A DNA stretch of 64,000 nucleotides, taken from assembly GCA_007026445.1 (NCBI GenBank), contig VDMD01000054.1:116873-180872 (forward strand). Direction: 5' to 3'. Source of the stretch: Schizophyllum amplum (taxonomy: Eukaryota; Basidiomycota; Agaricomycetes; Agaricales; Schizophyllaceae). Shown here in pieces: positions 1-11,621 of this stretch; positions within the stretch are counted from its first letter, which is position 1, and every line of letters starts with the position of its first letter. Under the pieces are notes generated by a model. It did no database searches, was not told the DNA's origin, and saw only the letters and a program-made list of their open reading frames with translations. The position numbers were made by a program, and so were the translations under genes.

Positions 1-1514
1 CGAGCTGCCCATCAGGATACTCTAGCGGCGCTGGACAGAGCCGAGCAGGAACACGAGAACGCAATGCGTCGAGAGCATCGTGCGCTCGAGAGCAAGGAGA
101 GCGCGCTTAACAAGACCAACGCCGACTTGGCGCGAGCAGAGTCCTTGCTATCACAACGCGAAGCTGACCTGGAAGCTGTGCAACAAGCGCTGCAGACTCT
201 GGAGGCTGAGTCGAAGCGCCTCGGCGAGTCGCATACTACCGCACGCTTCTCGTTGCAGCTTGAGGTGGATCGCCTCAAGCGTGACCTCGAGCGCCTCGAG
301 GACGAGCTTTCGCGCGCGCGCAAGGACCTCGCCGACAAGGAGGCCCGCTCGTACGACCACAACTCCTCGCTTGACAGGCTACACGCCGAAAACCGTGATC
401 TCGCGAGCCAGTTGGCGGCACAGACGCAGGCGAAAATCAACACGACCGAGAAGCTCGACGTCGCGCAGACCTCACTGAAGGCGAAGGAGGACGAACTCGT
501 GGAGCTGCGGAAGCGAGTCCTCGAGCTGGAGACCCGTCTCAATAAGGAGCAGCGCGCTTTGCTCACCGGGGAGGCACAGTTCAGGGATCAGCTCACGGAG
601 CGGAACACCCTCCTGCTGACGATCTACCAGTATATGGATAAGATCCTCGGCGTGGACAAGACCCCAGTAAGGATATGTACCTTCTATCACTTACTATTTC
701 TTACTTTCTTTCGCAGAAGAAGAGCGGGCAGGCTGAGACCAAGCCATTTACCAACTTTGGTGTCTTCCACGACAACCTCATTACCCGCCTGAAGGCTCTC
801 AGCCAGATTCAGCTTGACTTTGAGAAGCGGGCGAAGGAGGCGGAGAACCGCTTCGCCGATAAGCTGGTCGAGATGCGCAAGCAACTCGACAACCGCTGGA
901 AGCAGATCGACAAGTTCGAGGCAAGCGTCAAGGTTGCAGCAGAGAGCAAGTCGACCTGGAGGCGGAAGATGGCCTCGAAGGATGGCGAGATTGAGGCCCT
1001 GAAGGTGAGCATATCTGCAGCGTTCCTTGCAGGACTGTCGTTGACACTGCATGCAGGCAACAACGCTGAAATGGCGGCTCATATATCCAGTGGGAAGAAG
1101 CCTGGTATGGCAGATCCTATGGAGCTACGCTCAGCCCTCACCCGCGCTGCGAATGCGGAGCGTCGCCAAAACAACACGGCGAACCAACTGGCGCAGTCGA
1201 GGAGCGATTCCACTCTTTCCAGCAGAGATCTGCCGCGGCGGACATGAAGTGGGATGCGCGCGTCAAGGAATACGAGACGCGTCTCAAGGCCGCGGAAGAG
1301 AGGTACAAGCGGGAAAAGCAAGGCGCCAAGGACCGCCAGACAGAGATGGAGCGAACCATTTCGTGAGCGCCTGCCGCTTCGTCCGTTGTCTGTGTTCTTA
1401 CTCTCAAATCACAGGCTCTTGAGTCGCCAGGTCGAGGAGACCCGCAAGCGAAATCAGCATGTGGGCGATATCGTCGAGGCGAACAAGGTTCCCAACAACT
1501 CGCCTGGGAGATGA
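1..1514 (+). CDS. Uds1-like coiled-coil protein, 3' part (5' end outside window)
   Basis: The reading frame is open from base 1, so the N-terminus lies upstream. The visible protein is almost continuous coiled coil (heptads rich in E, K, R, L, A) with a more conserved stretch LLLTIYQYMDKILGVDKTP followed, after an intron at 667-716, by PFTNFGVFHDNLITRLKAL. That block reminds me of fungal 'up-regulated during septation' (Uds1) and cytoskeleton or spindle-pole scaffold proteins; this assignment is by pattern memory only. Further introns lie near 1005-1056 and 1365-1412. The stop is at 1512-1514. Two one-base frame breaks are present: at the acceptor GG (1056-1057) and at CAG/TCG (about 1196); one added G at each place would restore a continuous coil ending in EANKVPNNSPGR. 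No membrane segment is seen. Confidence 0.6.
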
Positions 1515-1940
1515 TTTCGCGAGTCTCGCTCGCGCCTCTTTCGCATGTTGCTGATGATACCCTACCTATGTTACGCTTATGGTTATGCTGCTGCGCAGAC
1601 TGTCGCTCTCTTTGCTTTGCCCCTTGGTCGCACGGCTGGGTGCGCACTATGGATCGCTATGCTGTATAGTTGTAAATCGCACTGTATTATTATCTCATGT
1701 TACATCTAATCCTAATGACTCGTGCTGATACCCTGGAAGAACTGGCTGATGCGTGACAATTGAATCGACCAGCCCTAAATTTTGCACTGACAATTGTCCA
1801 CTTCGACCGCAATGTGGGTCCACGGATTCAATGACACGTGACTTCCACGCGCTCAGAATTCCCAACCGATTCCGGTCGCGCAGTTGCTTCCACGTCCATG
1901 GCACATTGAGGCTCCGTCTGACTAGACGTGTGCTTGCATC
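1515..1940. other. Intergenic region
   Basis: About 430 bases between the coiled-coil gene and the MFS transporter. No recognisable gene or repeat is visible; it presumably holds the upstream gene's 3' end and the transporter promoter. Confidence 0.5.
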
Positions 1941-4099
1941 ATGGATGCGCTCGAAAGCACACCCTTACTCGCTGACTCGTCTACTACCAACGATGACGTT
2001 TGCTCGGGTCCGTACGCACGGTTCACCTCCCGGCGAAAGGTAGCTCTGGTAGTGCTCGTGGGATGGTCTCCCTCATGTCGAGTAAGTCGACTGTGTGACA
2101 GCTTCATATCTTGAAGCTGATACTCAGCTTGAAACAGTGATAGTAGCGGGATCCTTCATTCCCGCCATCCCTCAGATTGCCAAGGACCTCGATGTCGGTG
2201 CCGCAGCTGTGAGGTCGGTCGAGCGCGGCTCACAGGCCACAACTCATTCGTCATTATTGACACCGAGGTACTGAATCAAACTCGCAGCTTGGCCATTAGC
2301 GTGACATTGATATCTGAATCGCTTGGGTCTCTGGTGGCTTCGTCGTACTCAACCTTTTGTGCGTCGCGTGCCAATGGGGTCTCTCTGTCCTAAGGAGTTT
2401 GGAAGACGGTCGCCGACCAGTCTATCTTGTTGCTTTGCCCATCTTATGTGCCGGAAGCCTTGGGGTTGCATCTTCGTCCACGATAACACAGCTATTGCTC
2501 TGGCGCTCCGTACAAGCACTTGGGATGTCGCCCGGGTTCTCCGTAGGCGCTGGCGTAGTAGGTTCGTCACCTCATTCACAGTTTTCGTATTCCCGATGCT
2601 CAACATCACTTACACTAGGGGATTTATATCCTGCCGAACATCGAGGGCTGGCTATGGGTGCCTTCCTCGGAGTGAGCTTTCTGTGCCCGTCAATGGCGCG
2701 GAGAAGGAAAGCTTATCGTTCTTCGCAGATTGCCCTTCTGGGTCCCCTTCTAGCGCCAGTTGTCGGGGGTGCGGGTGGCTGCTCTCCTACCACCACTGTT
2801 CCGCGTGCTAAACATGCGACGCAGGCTATGCCTCGCACTACGGGTCGTGGAGGGATATGCAATGCGGTCTGGTCGGTGCAAGTCTGCTCACGCTCTTGAT
2901 TCTGTACCTTGACCTTCCTGAGACGAGGTGAGCGTCTTCTCGAAGTTTCACGGCGTCGTCTAACTCGGTCTACGTGATAGCCATACCGGCACTACGGGCG
3001 CATACAAGGCTCGAGAAGCAGCCGACTTACAAGGCTCGCGGCCACCTCGCTTTGTGCTCATCAATTGCTTGCGACCCTTGGGGCTTCTCCGAAGCCCGAA
3101 TGTCCTTGCAGTGGTATGTGGAACAATCGTCACGTTCATCATGCTACTGATATACCCGCAGACTCTGGCTGGCTTCTGCGTTCTAACGACGAACTTCGGT
3201 ATGCGCATCTGCTTCTTCGCATGGCTTACATGCTTATGCAAACTCAGCGCTCTTGGTGCCCATAAACAGCACGATAGTGAGCGACAACCTTCGCGCGGAA
3301 ACGTTGACTTCACGACTCCTCTAGGGTGATCGATACGACTTGAACGCGTTCCTCATAGGCCTTTGCATGGTGCCGTCTGGATTGGGCAATATCAGTGAGC
3401 TTATTCTAAACGGCGCCGTCTGCACACTTCTGATTTGCACGTAGTCGGAGCGCCACTGGCGGGTCGGCTGTCTGACAAGGCGCTGTCCAGACGGGGTGGA
3501 GACGTCTTGTGCCCGGAGGACCGTCTGCGGGCGACCATACTAGGCGCAGGGTTCCTCGTCCCGTTGTCTGCGCTATCTGCCGGTCTGATCGTCCAGCTGG
3601 TCCCCGGAAGGCTCGGCCTGGCACTCAATCTGCTATGTTTCTTCATGAATGGCATCGGCGTCAGTTGGTCACGGGTTTCCTGGCTACCCTCTACTGACGT
3701 ATCGCTCCTGGTGTAGGTGGAACTGACGCTGACCCCATTGGCCGCGTACTGCATCGATATTCTCCACAGTAGAAGTGCTGAAGTCATTGCCGCTAATAGG
3801 TATGTCTTCCTCTTGTCGCCGCCGTGGTGCTCCTTGTGGCATCCGAGTCCTCGCCTGATGCGCATCCAGCGGTTTCCGCTCTCTCCTGATCTCGCTGACG
3901 ATAGGATCCGTTGTTCCCTTGATAAGCAAGTTGGGCGTCATTGGTGTCGGTGTTTTGAGCGCTGGCGTGGCATGGGCAGGGTTTGGGTGAGTCGAGAGCG
4001 CCCCGTGTTGATGCAGCTGACAAGACGTCTTCCAGGCTGATTTGCGTGACCATTTGTTACGGCAAAAGCATGCGAGTGAACGTCAACATGGACGAATGA
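1941..4099 (+). CDS. Major facilitator superfamily transporter (DHA1-type drug:proton antiporter family)
   Basis: Spliced from about a dozen short exons. The start ATG at 1941 gives MDALESTPLLADSS, a short acidic cytosolic tail, then the first helix. Exons encode IVAGSFIPAIPQIAKDLDV, the TM2-3 loop with motif A-like YGRRPVYL, VQALGMSPGFSVGAGVVGDLYPAEHRG, and in the second half IGAPLAGRLSDK and LHSRSAEVIAANSGFRSLL, typical of fungal 12-helix MFS exporters. Introns I can place include 2359-2405, 3660-3716 and 3800-3869, all GT-AG and in phase. The first intron is the only doubtful one: it needs a weak donor at 2078 to keep frame, giving WSPSLIVAGS. The stop TGA is at 4097-4099. It is expected in the plasma or vacuolar membrane; the substrate cannot be read from sequence. 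The remaining exons join without frame breaks. Confidence 0.85.
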
Positions 4100-4548
4100 C
4101 CCCGACAACGTGCAGAGGAGACTATAGATGTATCGCGTGAATATATACAGGATATTGGGTGTAGGTCCTGGAGTTCGAATATATAGAACGGAGAATGCCT
4201 TTTTCGTCAATAAAGGATTTCCATTCTTGGTTATCACGGACATTTTCTTATTTTGGTGTTTTTTATTGACCGCAGGATTGTCTCTCGTCCTCTACTCTCT
4301 CTTCCGCATCTTTCGTCGCCAGTTCCAGGGTTCGAAGAACATCGAATACCAGGAGAACATGTGCAGACCTCGTTGAAAAACACGAGGCCTTCATTCCCGT
4401 TCTGGAGAGGCTTAGTAAGCGTCACCCATAACGCAGTGTCCCCCGCTGCAGCCGGCGTTGGAGGTCCTTCTCTCCACCCCGACCACCATCATCAACACAA
4501 CGAATCCTTGGTCATTTTGACCCAGCCACGACGGAGAAGAAGAATATC
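4100..4548. other. Intergenic region or unresolved 5' exon(s)
   Basis: About 450 bases. A stretch near 4371-4423 reads like coding (LVEKHEAFIPVLERL) and is followed by a GTAAGC donor, but I could not join it in phase to the open frame that starts near 4549. It may be an upstream exon of the next gene. Confidence 0.3.
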
Positions 4549-6231
4549 TTGCAGGAGTATGGTGTCGTTGATCGCGGTGCGTATCAAGCGCTCAGTCCGC
4601 GGAAGTTTTTTGACAAAAATCCAGGACTGCTGAATCGTTCTGACCGCGCCGAATCGTCATCTGGGACCAGCGAGTCTACTTGCGTTCCATCCCTGAGACC
4701 CGATTTTCCCCAAGCCGGTCAAGATTGCAAGTTCCGTCACTCCTTTGTGCGCACACAGTCTACGGCACCTATCCCCCCATATAATCCTTACGAACGCATG
4801 TCTAATATGGGCTCGTCCGCCGACCTGTCTTCCTCATGCTGGCATGAAAGCGATGCGTTTGACCACACGTCCGTCTACACGCCTCCGACGCGCTTACCGC
4901 GCCTGAAGATTGCCAGCACTCTGTCCCCCGCTCTCCCTGATCTACAGTACGCGCTCGGGGTCCCAGGTCATGTCTACAACTCTTCTACATCGCCCGCGCT
5001 TTCCACAGACCGGTCTCTGGAGGACGCGTCGTCCAGTTCTGATGACGGTCTGTCCGACTCAGGCTTGGACACGCCCGAGTCCGAAGCGCCGGAGCTGGTA
5101 GAAGACGATGGCGAGTCGCCTCCGTACAATCCGCAGCTGCTGTCGCCTGTGTCGCCAGAGCTCTCGCCGGAATGGAGTACACGTCGGATGGCATCTGAGG
5201 CGGACAGCGATGGAGAACCCACGTCCAAGGCCATGCTGCTCTCGAGCGGTCATCTGCGCGCGCCTTACGCCTACGGGCCGTACGATCTGCGTCGCGACAT
5301 CCCCATATACGATCACGATCCTTATGATCACGCCCGCGAGCACAGTTTAGTGGGCTACGACGACCAGTACGCCTACTACCCACCACATCTGCAGCCGCTG
5401 CCATCCGATCTATTCGAAGGGTCCCAAGATCCGTTCCCTCTCTGGTCCGAAGCACCGCCTGACTCGCCTGCCCTGCGCTCGACTGCATCGTTGCCCGAAC
5501 TAGACTTCGGAGAAGAGTGCGAGAGCGAGGACGACGAACCACCTCCCTCGCCAGCGCGGTCGCTCGTCTCCCTCCCTGGCGCCGATGGTGACGATGACAT
5601 GGCGTTCCTCGTTCAGTCATCATCTGCATTCGACTTTGACGCTCCCGCTGACCGCGAGACGACGTCTCCGTCCCCGCGGAGTGACAGTCTCCTCCTCTTG
5701 GATGATGCTCCGGAAGACCAGTCCCGCTCCCCGTCGCCGGACGGTCCATTCTATCTCCCCCTTCCTGACGAGGGCGGCGATGTGGAATGGATGGACCCCG
5801 AGCTGCGCCGCCTCTGTGACATTCAACGAAGGGCGCAGGCCGCGGAGTGGGAGGGTCGACAGAAGGAGGCGGTACTGCTGGAACAAGGTCTCATGCAAGC
5901 GCGTGCGGAAGTCAAGCGGCAGCGGAAGAAAGACAAGGAACGCGCCAGGGAAGCGGCGGCGCTCATCAGGCTGAAGCTCGCCTCCGGCGTAGGCAGCGCA
6001 ATCGATGTGCCGTCGCCACCGCCGCCCAGCTCGAAGAAGGCCGCCGCCAGCAGCGCATCACAGCTTGTGGCACGCATGCTGCTTCGTCGCCATGACACGA
6101 CGCGCCCAATCTCGCATCGCCACTCGCAGGCTGCGCACGTTTCATCGCCGCTCGCCATACGGACTAGAGAGGCGTCGCGGGACAGTGACATAGAGTCGCT
6201 ACCGCTGACGCTGCGTCTGCTCGACAGTTGA
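4549..6231 (+). CDS. Uncharacterised Ser/Pro/Asp-rich protein with C-terminal coiled coil
   Basis: Not recognised. One long uninterrupted frame of about 560 codons runs to TGA 6229-6231. No ATG occurs before 4798 (MSNMGSSADLSSS), and the frame opens just before a possible splice acceptor (TTGCAG, ending 4553), so an upstream exon is likely and the true start is unresolved. The first ~430 residues are low complexity and probably disordered, with Ser/Asp clusters such as SSSSDDGLSDSGLDTPESE and many SP sites suggesting phosphorylation. Residues near 5790-5990 form a charged helix (WMDPELRRLCDIQRRAQ, then KRQRKKDKERAREAAAL) that looks like a coiled coil with a basic patch. No signal peptide or membrane segment is seen. 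A regulatory or scaffold role is only a guess. Confidence 0.7.
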   Translation: MQEYGVVDRGAYQALSPRKFFDKNPGLLNRSDRAESSSGTSESTCVPSLRPDFPQAGQDCKFRHSFVRTQSTAPIPPYNPYERMSNMGSSADLSSSCWHESDAFDHTSVYTPPTRLPRLKIASTLSPALPDLQYALGVPGHVYNSSTSPALSTDRSLEDASSSSDDGLSDSGLDTPESEAPELVEDDGESPPYNPQLLSPVSPELSPEWSTRRMASEADSDGEPTSKAMLLSSGHLRAPYAYGPYDLRRDIPIYDHDPYDHAREHSLVGYDDQYAYYPPHLQPLPSDLFEGSQDPFPLWSEAPPDSPALRSTASLPELDFGEECESEDDEPPPSPARSLVSLPGADGDDDMAFLVQSSSAFDFDAPADRETTSPSPRSDSLLLLDDAPEDQSRSPSPDGPFYLPLPDEGGDVEWMDPELRRLCDIQRRAQAAEWEGRQKEAVLLEQGLMQARAEVKRQRKKDKERAREAAALIRLKLASGVGSAIDVPSPPPPSSKKAAASSASQLVARMLLRRHDTTRPISHRHSQAAHVSSPLAIRTREASRDSDIESLPLTLRLLDS

Positions 6232-7424
6232 CCGCGTATCATCAGCCTATACAATGTGTTCGTCCGGATCTTCTCTTTCTTGCTATCGCCTCTTTCTACT
6301 TCTTTTCTCAGCCCCGAGTCACCCCCACTCTCGCGTCTGGCGGCGTCGCCGGCGCGATGTGCCCTTCTTCTTCGCCTTCGTGAATGTAAATATCTTAGGT
6401 TTGTCGACCCTTCCCCCCGCTTTTGCCCTGTCATACTTGTCACCTGCTGTCTTGTACACATCCGTTTGCTGTCAGGCTTTCGCGGGGAAGGACGATTGGC
6501 TTAGCTTTCTTTTCTTGTACCATACTTGAGAAAACGGAGGATGCCTTGGTAATTAGGGTATTCTGACTTGCGTAAATCGTTGTAGCATCGCTATTCTGCC
6601 TGGCTGCTGATATGTATACAGTTTGCTCGCTATATATTGTGCGCGTTTAGTGGAAGAATCTTGTGTGGACGCCGCTGTTGAACGTTGAAAATCGAGGGAA
6701 GGCGGCAGCCGTCGTCTGGCCACTGGTTTGGAATTTGTGGCGGATGCCGGATGTTCTGAATCCGGAAGGCAATGCCAACAGCCCCCGCGAGCACCTCGGC
6801 GTCATGTTACGACAGTTGAACAGCAATGGCTATTCCTCGAGAGAGGACGCATTCTCGGGCACGCTCGATCTTGTTCGTTGGCGGTGGGCACCTTCTCAAC
6901 CGTCTACCTCCCGAGTACAAGGCGCCGCAGCGGTGGGCTCCAACTCCTGTGCTAACGCGGGCGCCCGTGTTTCCGGCATTCACGTCCATAGCTCAGCGCT
7001 TCAGCGCTCAGCGCTCAGTCCTCACCTTCACATAGGTGGCCTCCTTCAATTGAAACTGGCGTCATCATCCACTCCGGGGCCTGCCTACTCGATACCATCT
7101 CATCCCAGCATACGCCGGGTCTCTTGCAAGCTACCGCCTTCAGTCTCGTCTACGGATACAGAATTGACTTTTTTGTGGATCCGATCTGTTGAACTTGTCT
7201 CGTACGAAGCTGGGCGAACAGCCTGTGCCTAAAAGGGACTGAGACATGCATCATCTGCGCCATTTTTTCGAACAGGTCTTAGATCTCCAGCATAGCAGTG
7301 CGATCCGGACCGGTTCCAGACCAAGGATATAGTATTTGTAAAAGTGTCTTGCACTCCTATTCCCCACCACACTCACAGCAACAAATTTACTCACCCCCAT
7401 CTTACGCTGAGCGTCAAGGCACGT
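6232..7424. other. Intergenic region
   Basis: About 1.2 kb. It contains open frames, the longest at 6663-7232, but their translations look like random GC-rich sequence with no recognisable domain. I see no supported gene or repeat here. Confidence 0.5.
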
Positions 7425-8269
7425 ATGGGACATACACAGGACATCAAGGTGCGTGATATGCACCTGCATTTGACAGACGTTAGCCTACTCATTTCTTAGC
7501 AGCCGTTGCGCCCCCTCCTTGGCTCTATCCCACCGCTGCAATCTCGCGTCAGAGCTATTATCGACGCGATCGTCGAATTTCGACGCCTATTACAGAGGAT
7601 TGCAGTCTCAGCACCTACCGATATAAAGCTGGTGGTCACTGTGTGCGAGCTGCTCCAATTCGTCACTCATGTCGACCGCACGATCCGGGCCCTCTTCTCT
7701 TTCTTCCGCTACATTCAACAGGCGACTCATCCGAATAATCGGTCAAAGGTCGACATCCTCCCGCACTTCGTTCGCGAGGCTCAGAACAAGTACAAACAAT
7801 TCCTGGACGAAGTAGCGACACTTGGTTCGGACACGACCGACCTGCAAGCTTCCCTCACCGCTCTGGCGCAATCGGTAAAGGACGATATTTGTCAGCAACA
7901 GCTTCATAGCCCCCACCAACTTTCTGGCATTCGAACGTCGTGGAACCGCTACTCACGCGCCTTGGTTACATGGACCAGCGAATGATTATAGCCGATCGCC
8001 TGATGGGTTTGCAGCAAGCGGCACAATTCGCTGCCTGTGCCGACGCGCAGCTGCAAGCGAGCCTTTCGTTGTGCGCGCGCTTCGCAGCTAATGCAAATGA
8101 ACTTGATCAGCATATCGATCTAGGGCCACTTTTACACTTCCATGATTTGCCAGAAGACGTCCAACTGGCAGTGCACGATATCGCGAGAGGCATATATGAT
8201 TGGCTTGACAATCAAGCCACCATATCAACCAACGCCACTCTTGCAACGCACTTCATGTACGCGAACTAG
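7425..8269 (+). CDS. Uncharacterised helical protein, one frame break
   Basis: Not recognised. A short first exon MGHTQDIK (7425-7448) is joined by a 54-base GT-AG intron (7449-7502) to PLRPLLGSIPPLQSRVRAII, both phase 0, which supports the ATG at 7425. The protein is mostly amphipathic helix without signal peptide or membrane segment, predicted about 260 residues. The frame is lost at the run of five C at 7910-7914. One more C would join the upstream part directly to the downstream open frame (FWHSNVVEPLLTRLGYMDQ) that ends at TAG 8267-8269. I take this as one gene with a missing base and not two genes. No homologue comes to mind; it may be lineage specific. Confidence 0.5.
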
Positions 8270-8377
8270 TACTTAATTTGCCAGGCCGATTCACTGATAA
8301 GAGCCTGTACAGCAACCGCCGATATCGTAGTCTCGTAAACCATCCTCTATACTGTAGATCTGGAAAACCAATAGTGA

Positions 8378-8577
8378 CCGTGAGTGCGATTTGCGTGAAA
8401 ATAGAGACGTGAGTCGCGTTTTCGCGTGAAAATACGAGTGAATCGTGATTTTCGCGTGATGATCAGCGTCTAGAGATCATAACGGTGAGCTCACGCGTTC
8501 GAGAGTCAGTCGTGAGTGAGAGCCCCGAAATTTAGAATCACGCAAACAGTGACCTCTCGCGCGTGATTCAATCACGA
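8378..8577. repeat. Cluster of CGTGA/TCACG pentamers
   Basis: Within about 200 bases there are eight CGTGA and three TCACG, many inside the longer forms CGCGTGA and TCGTGATT. About 0.4 would be expected by chance. The copies are irregularly spaced and face both ways, so this is not a simple tandem repeat. It could be a binding-site array or a decayed satellite. It sits just downstream of the gene ending at 8269 and 650 bases upstream of the phosphatase gene. Confidence 0.6.
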
Positions 8578-9226
8578 CGAGAGTCGCTATAACATGAATT
8601 AAACTAATTTCTTATGTTAGTACTGGTGAATCGGTTCAAGCACTGCATGAGGGGCACCGAGTTCGACCCATTGTACGTGTTGAGCGCACGAGACTGATAT
8701 GTGAGTCATACTCGACTATGCAGAACGAATTCGAGAGAACTCAGGACAGTCAGGCATCTGGCGTGTTCTCGAGCCGTTGAGCGCGACGACGCCTCTCTCA
8801 GCGCTCAGCGACCGCGACCGCCGGCGCGGTCGCGGTTGCTGATCACCATTGATTGCAGAAGAGATAGATGTAAGTTGTCCGTCATATCACATCTCTGAAA
8901 TCTGACAGCGTGTAGGCACTCGACATCCCAACGAACAGCGGACAGTGACTAGTGACTTCGCCATGTACTCCGTATACATACATTCTATATATGCACGCCT
9001 GAGCGCCACGGCAATGCTTAGGCATGTACGAAAGCCAAAATAAATCGCCTGAGCAAATAGATGCAAATAAGTCAAGTTGACGTCACGCGAGGCAGCCCAA
9101 ACTTCGTCCGTGCGACTGTGCTATGCCATTGATAAGTCAGCTTCTGATCTAAGGCAATAGCGAAGATCATGTAGGGCTGCGTCTGGGATAGGAAATGTTC
9201 TAACCATCGACTTAGTCGAGCTCGCC
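8578..9226. other. Intergenic region upstream of the phosphatase gene
   Basis: About 650 bases with no convincing coding sequence. Only short scattered open frames are present. Confidence 0.5.
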
Positions 9227-10911
9227 ATGTTCCGACTCACAAGACTTCGTCATGCGCTGAAGAGCAATAGCACTTGGGGCCGCTCTATATCCTTCTCGTC
9301 GAGGACAGGACACACCCGTTCTGTCGCAGGACCAGCGCTTGCAGTAGGCATTGGCTTTGCTGTAGGTGCATCGTGCCTCTCAGGATACTACAGACTCTAC
9401 GCCGATACCGACTCTGAGAGCAATGGGTCTCGGGATCACGCCTCCCCGGCCAACCTGCCCTCGACCTTTTCGCAATCCGGATCGTATGAAGTCGTGGATC
9501 CTGGGTCCTACCTGAGGAGGCGCATTCTGTCTGTTGACTCTTGGCCAGAGTTAGGCGTACGGCTCACAGAAGTTTTTTGTTTGGCAAGGTGAGAGGGATC
9601 TTCTCCACTACCTCTCAGTTTACGACGCCATCAAGCCATTCACGCGACTGACATTATGTTTGTGCGTAGCAATTACCCTTGCGAAGACGTGTCATCTAGC
9701 GCGAGGACAGAGTTGATAGCGACGGGGCAGGCCTGGGCGTTCTGGGGTATCTTCGACGGTCACAACGGCGCTGCGACGAGCGCGCATCTCGCCGAAATTC
9801 TCGCAATCGCGGTCACTGGCGCGCTCGGGGATCTTTATAGCACTTACGCAAAATTTGAAGCAGAGGAACCTGCGAGCGTCGACGCAGAACCTTTGAGGAG
9901 CGCAATCTCAGGGCCGGTGCATCCTCCCGCTGAGGAGGTCGACAAAGCTATCAAGGAGACCTTCCTCCGCGTCGACGATGATATCGTCCACTGGGCTGCA
10001 CAGCGCGCGCTCGCGAAGCCCCTCCAAGGTGCGACAATGGAATTGCTGCAGCCTGCCCTCGCGGGGTCTTGCGCGCTGCTGGGCTTCTTCGACTCGGACT
10101 CGCGCGAGCTGCGTATGGCGCTAACGGGCGACTCGCGCGCCGTGCTTGCGCGGCCTGTGCGCGACGCCAAAGGACGGACGCACTGGCAAGTGCATGCGCT
10201 CTCGCAGGATCAGAACGCGCACAACGAGGCGGAGATGGCGCGCATGGAGGGCGAGCACCCGGGAGAGACGATCGGCGCGAATGGGCGCGTGCTGGGCTGG
10301 GGAATGGCGCGGGCGTTTGGAGACGCGGCATACAAGTGGTCGCGCGAGCTGCAGACGCGACTGTACGAGGGCTACCTGTGCGACTACCCGCGGTCCAATG
10401 TGAAGACGCCGCCGTACTTCACTGCGGAGCCGGAGATCACGACGACGGTGGTGCGCCCGGGGGATGTGCTCGTGATGGCGAGCGACGGGCTTTGGGACTG
10501 CTTGACCAACGAGGAGGTGGTCGGTCTCGTCGGAATCTGGATGGAGAAGAACAACAACGGCAAGGAATCGGCATCGTGTTTCAGACTTCGAATTCGTCGT
10601 TCGTGACGCCGCGCGAGCTGGATATAATCGACAGGGAAGCGCTGCCCGTCGACATGAAGCCGGACCACACGAAGATGTATGCCTGGTGGCATTCGGAGAA
10701 GCGCTTCGTCAACCTCGACGACACAATGGCGGCGCATTTGGCACGCAATGCTTTGGGTGGTGCTAACATCGATCTCACGTCGGCTCTTCTGACGTTAGAG
10801 CCACCCAGAGCGAGACGATATAGGTGAGTGGCGCGCAATTGCTCCTGATGTGTTTATCCACTAATCATTCGAAGGGATGACATCTCCATACAAGTTGTAG
10901 TGTTTGACTAG
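9227..10911 (+). CDS. PP2C-family phosphatase, pyruvate dehydrogenase phosphatase-like; one frame break
   Basis: The start at 9227 gives an Arg/Ser-rich N-terminus (MFRLTRLRHALKSNSTWGRS) that fits a mitochondrial presequence, then a hydrophobic stretch (VGIGFAVGASC). Intron 9589-9669 joins it to the catalytic domain. PP2C motifs are clear: FDGHNG (metal-binding Asp and Gly), TGDSRAVLARP, NGRVLGWGMARAFGD, MASDGLWDCLTNEEVV, and C-terminally MYAWWHSEKRFVN, ALGGAN and, after intron 10824-10874, DDISIQVVVFD ending at TAG 10909-10911. This arrangement matches fungal PDP-type phosphatases, which dephosphorylate and reactivate the pyruvate dehydrogenase E1 subunit. The frame is lost at the GG at 10564-10565, where one added G restores it. 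The PDH assignment rests on overall similarity. Confidence 0.8.
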
Positions 10912-11561
10912 CAATGGTTATGGGACCGAGCATTCCTAGGTCGGTGGACTCTATGTTGTTACGGTCCACTCGATGGAAGCGTTGGCACATATAGACTATA
11001 CGGAGTACTCAATCTCTTTGCTGGCTGGCATCTTGCAGACATAGAGCTGGCTGTATGGATGTTTGGACCACAGTCGGTTGAGTGTTGTGCGTGCCACTGC
11101 GTATGCAGCTAGGATCATAGTCTGTGGGCGCAATTGATTCGGGGTTCAATATAGCGTTCAATAGCAGAGATGACGCGTTCTTCGTCCCGGTACCTGGCGT
11201 TTGGAAACTAGAGCAGCTGAGGCCGCACGGCGCACGATGCTGGTGGACGATCGAGCGGTTCGACCGAGTTTTGGTTTCCGGCGGCGTTGCGCTTTTGAAG
11301 CACTTTATCACGTGGTCGTGGCAACCTGGGGAAGTTGAACTTGAACTTCATCGACCGCCGGTCTCCTCCCGCCTCTCCTACCGACCTTTATGTCTGAAGC
11401 AGTTCTCCATCGACCGACGTACAGGGACATTGAGGCGGCGGCCTTGGCAAGTTCCCCGCAATTGAACTGTACGTCTCCGCATGGTCCGCATGGTCAGTTG
11501 ATCGTCGACCATCTGCTCAAACCGTCAACTCGCCTCGACACGCGACCAGGTTCCGCTGCCG
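10912..11561. other. Intergenic region and alpha-glucosidase promoter
   Basis: About 650 bases. Open frames here (for example 11124-11465) show no domain. Apart from the TATA box immediately downstream I see nothing specific. Confidence 0.5.
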
Positions 11562-11567
11562 TATAAA
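11562..11567 (+). promoter_or_regulatory. TATA box of the GH31 gene
   Basis: TATAAA in the context CCGTATAAATGCC lies 60 bases upstream of the ATG at 11622, a usual spacing for a highly expressed fungal secretory gene. Confidence 0.65.
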
Positions 11568-11621
11568 TGCCCAGGCTCGCTCCGGTCTCGCTCGGACGGT
11601 CTTCTATCGCCGACAACCACC

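Noticed and set aside
6663..7232. 189-codon open frame between two genes
   Set aside because: No recognisable domain, no splice signals, and a composition like its neighbours' non-coding frames.
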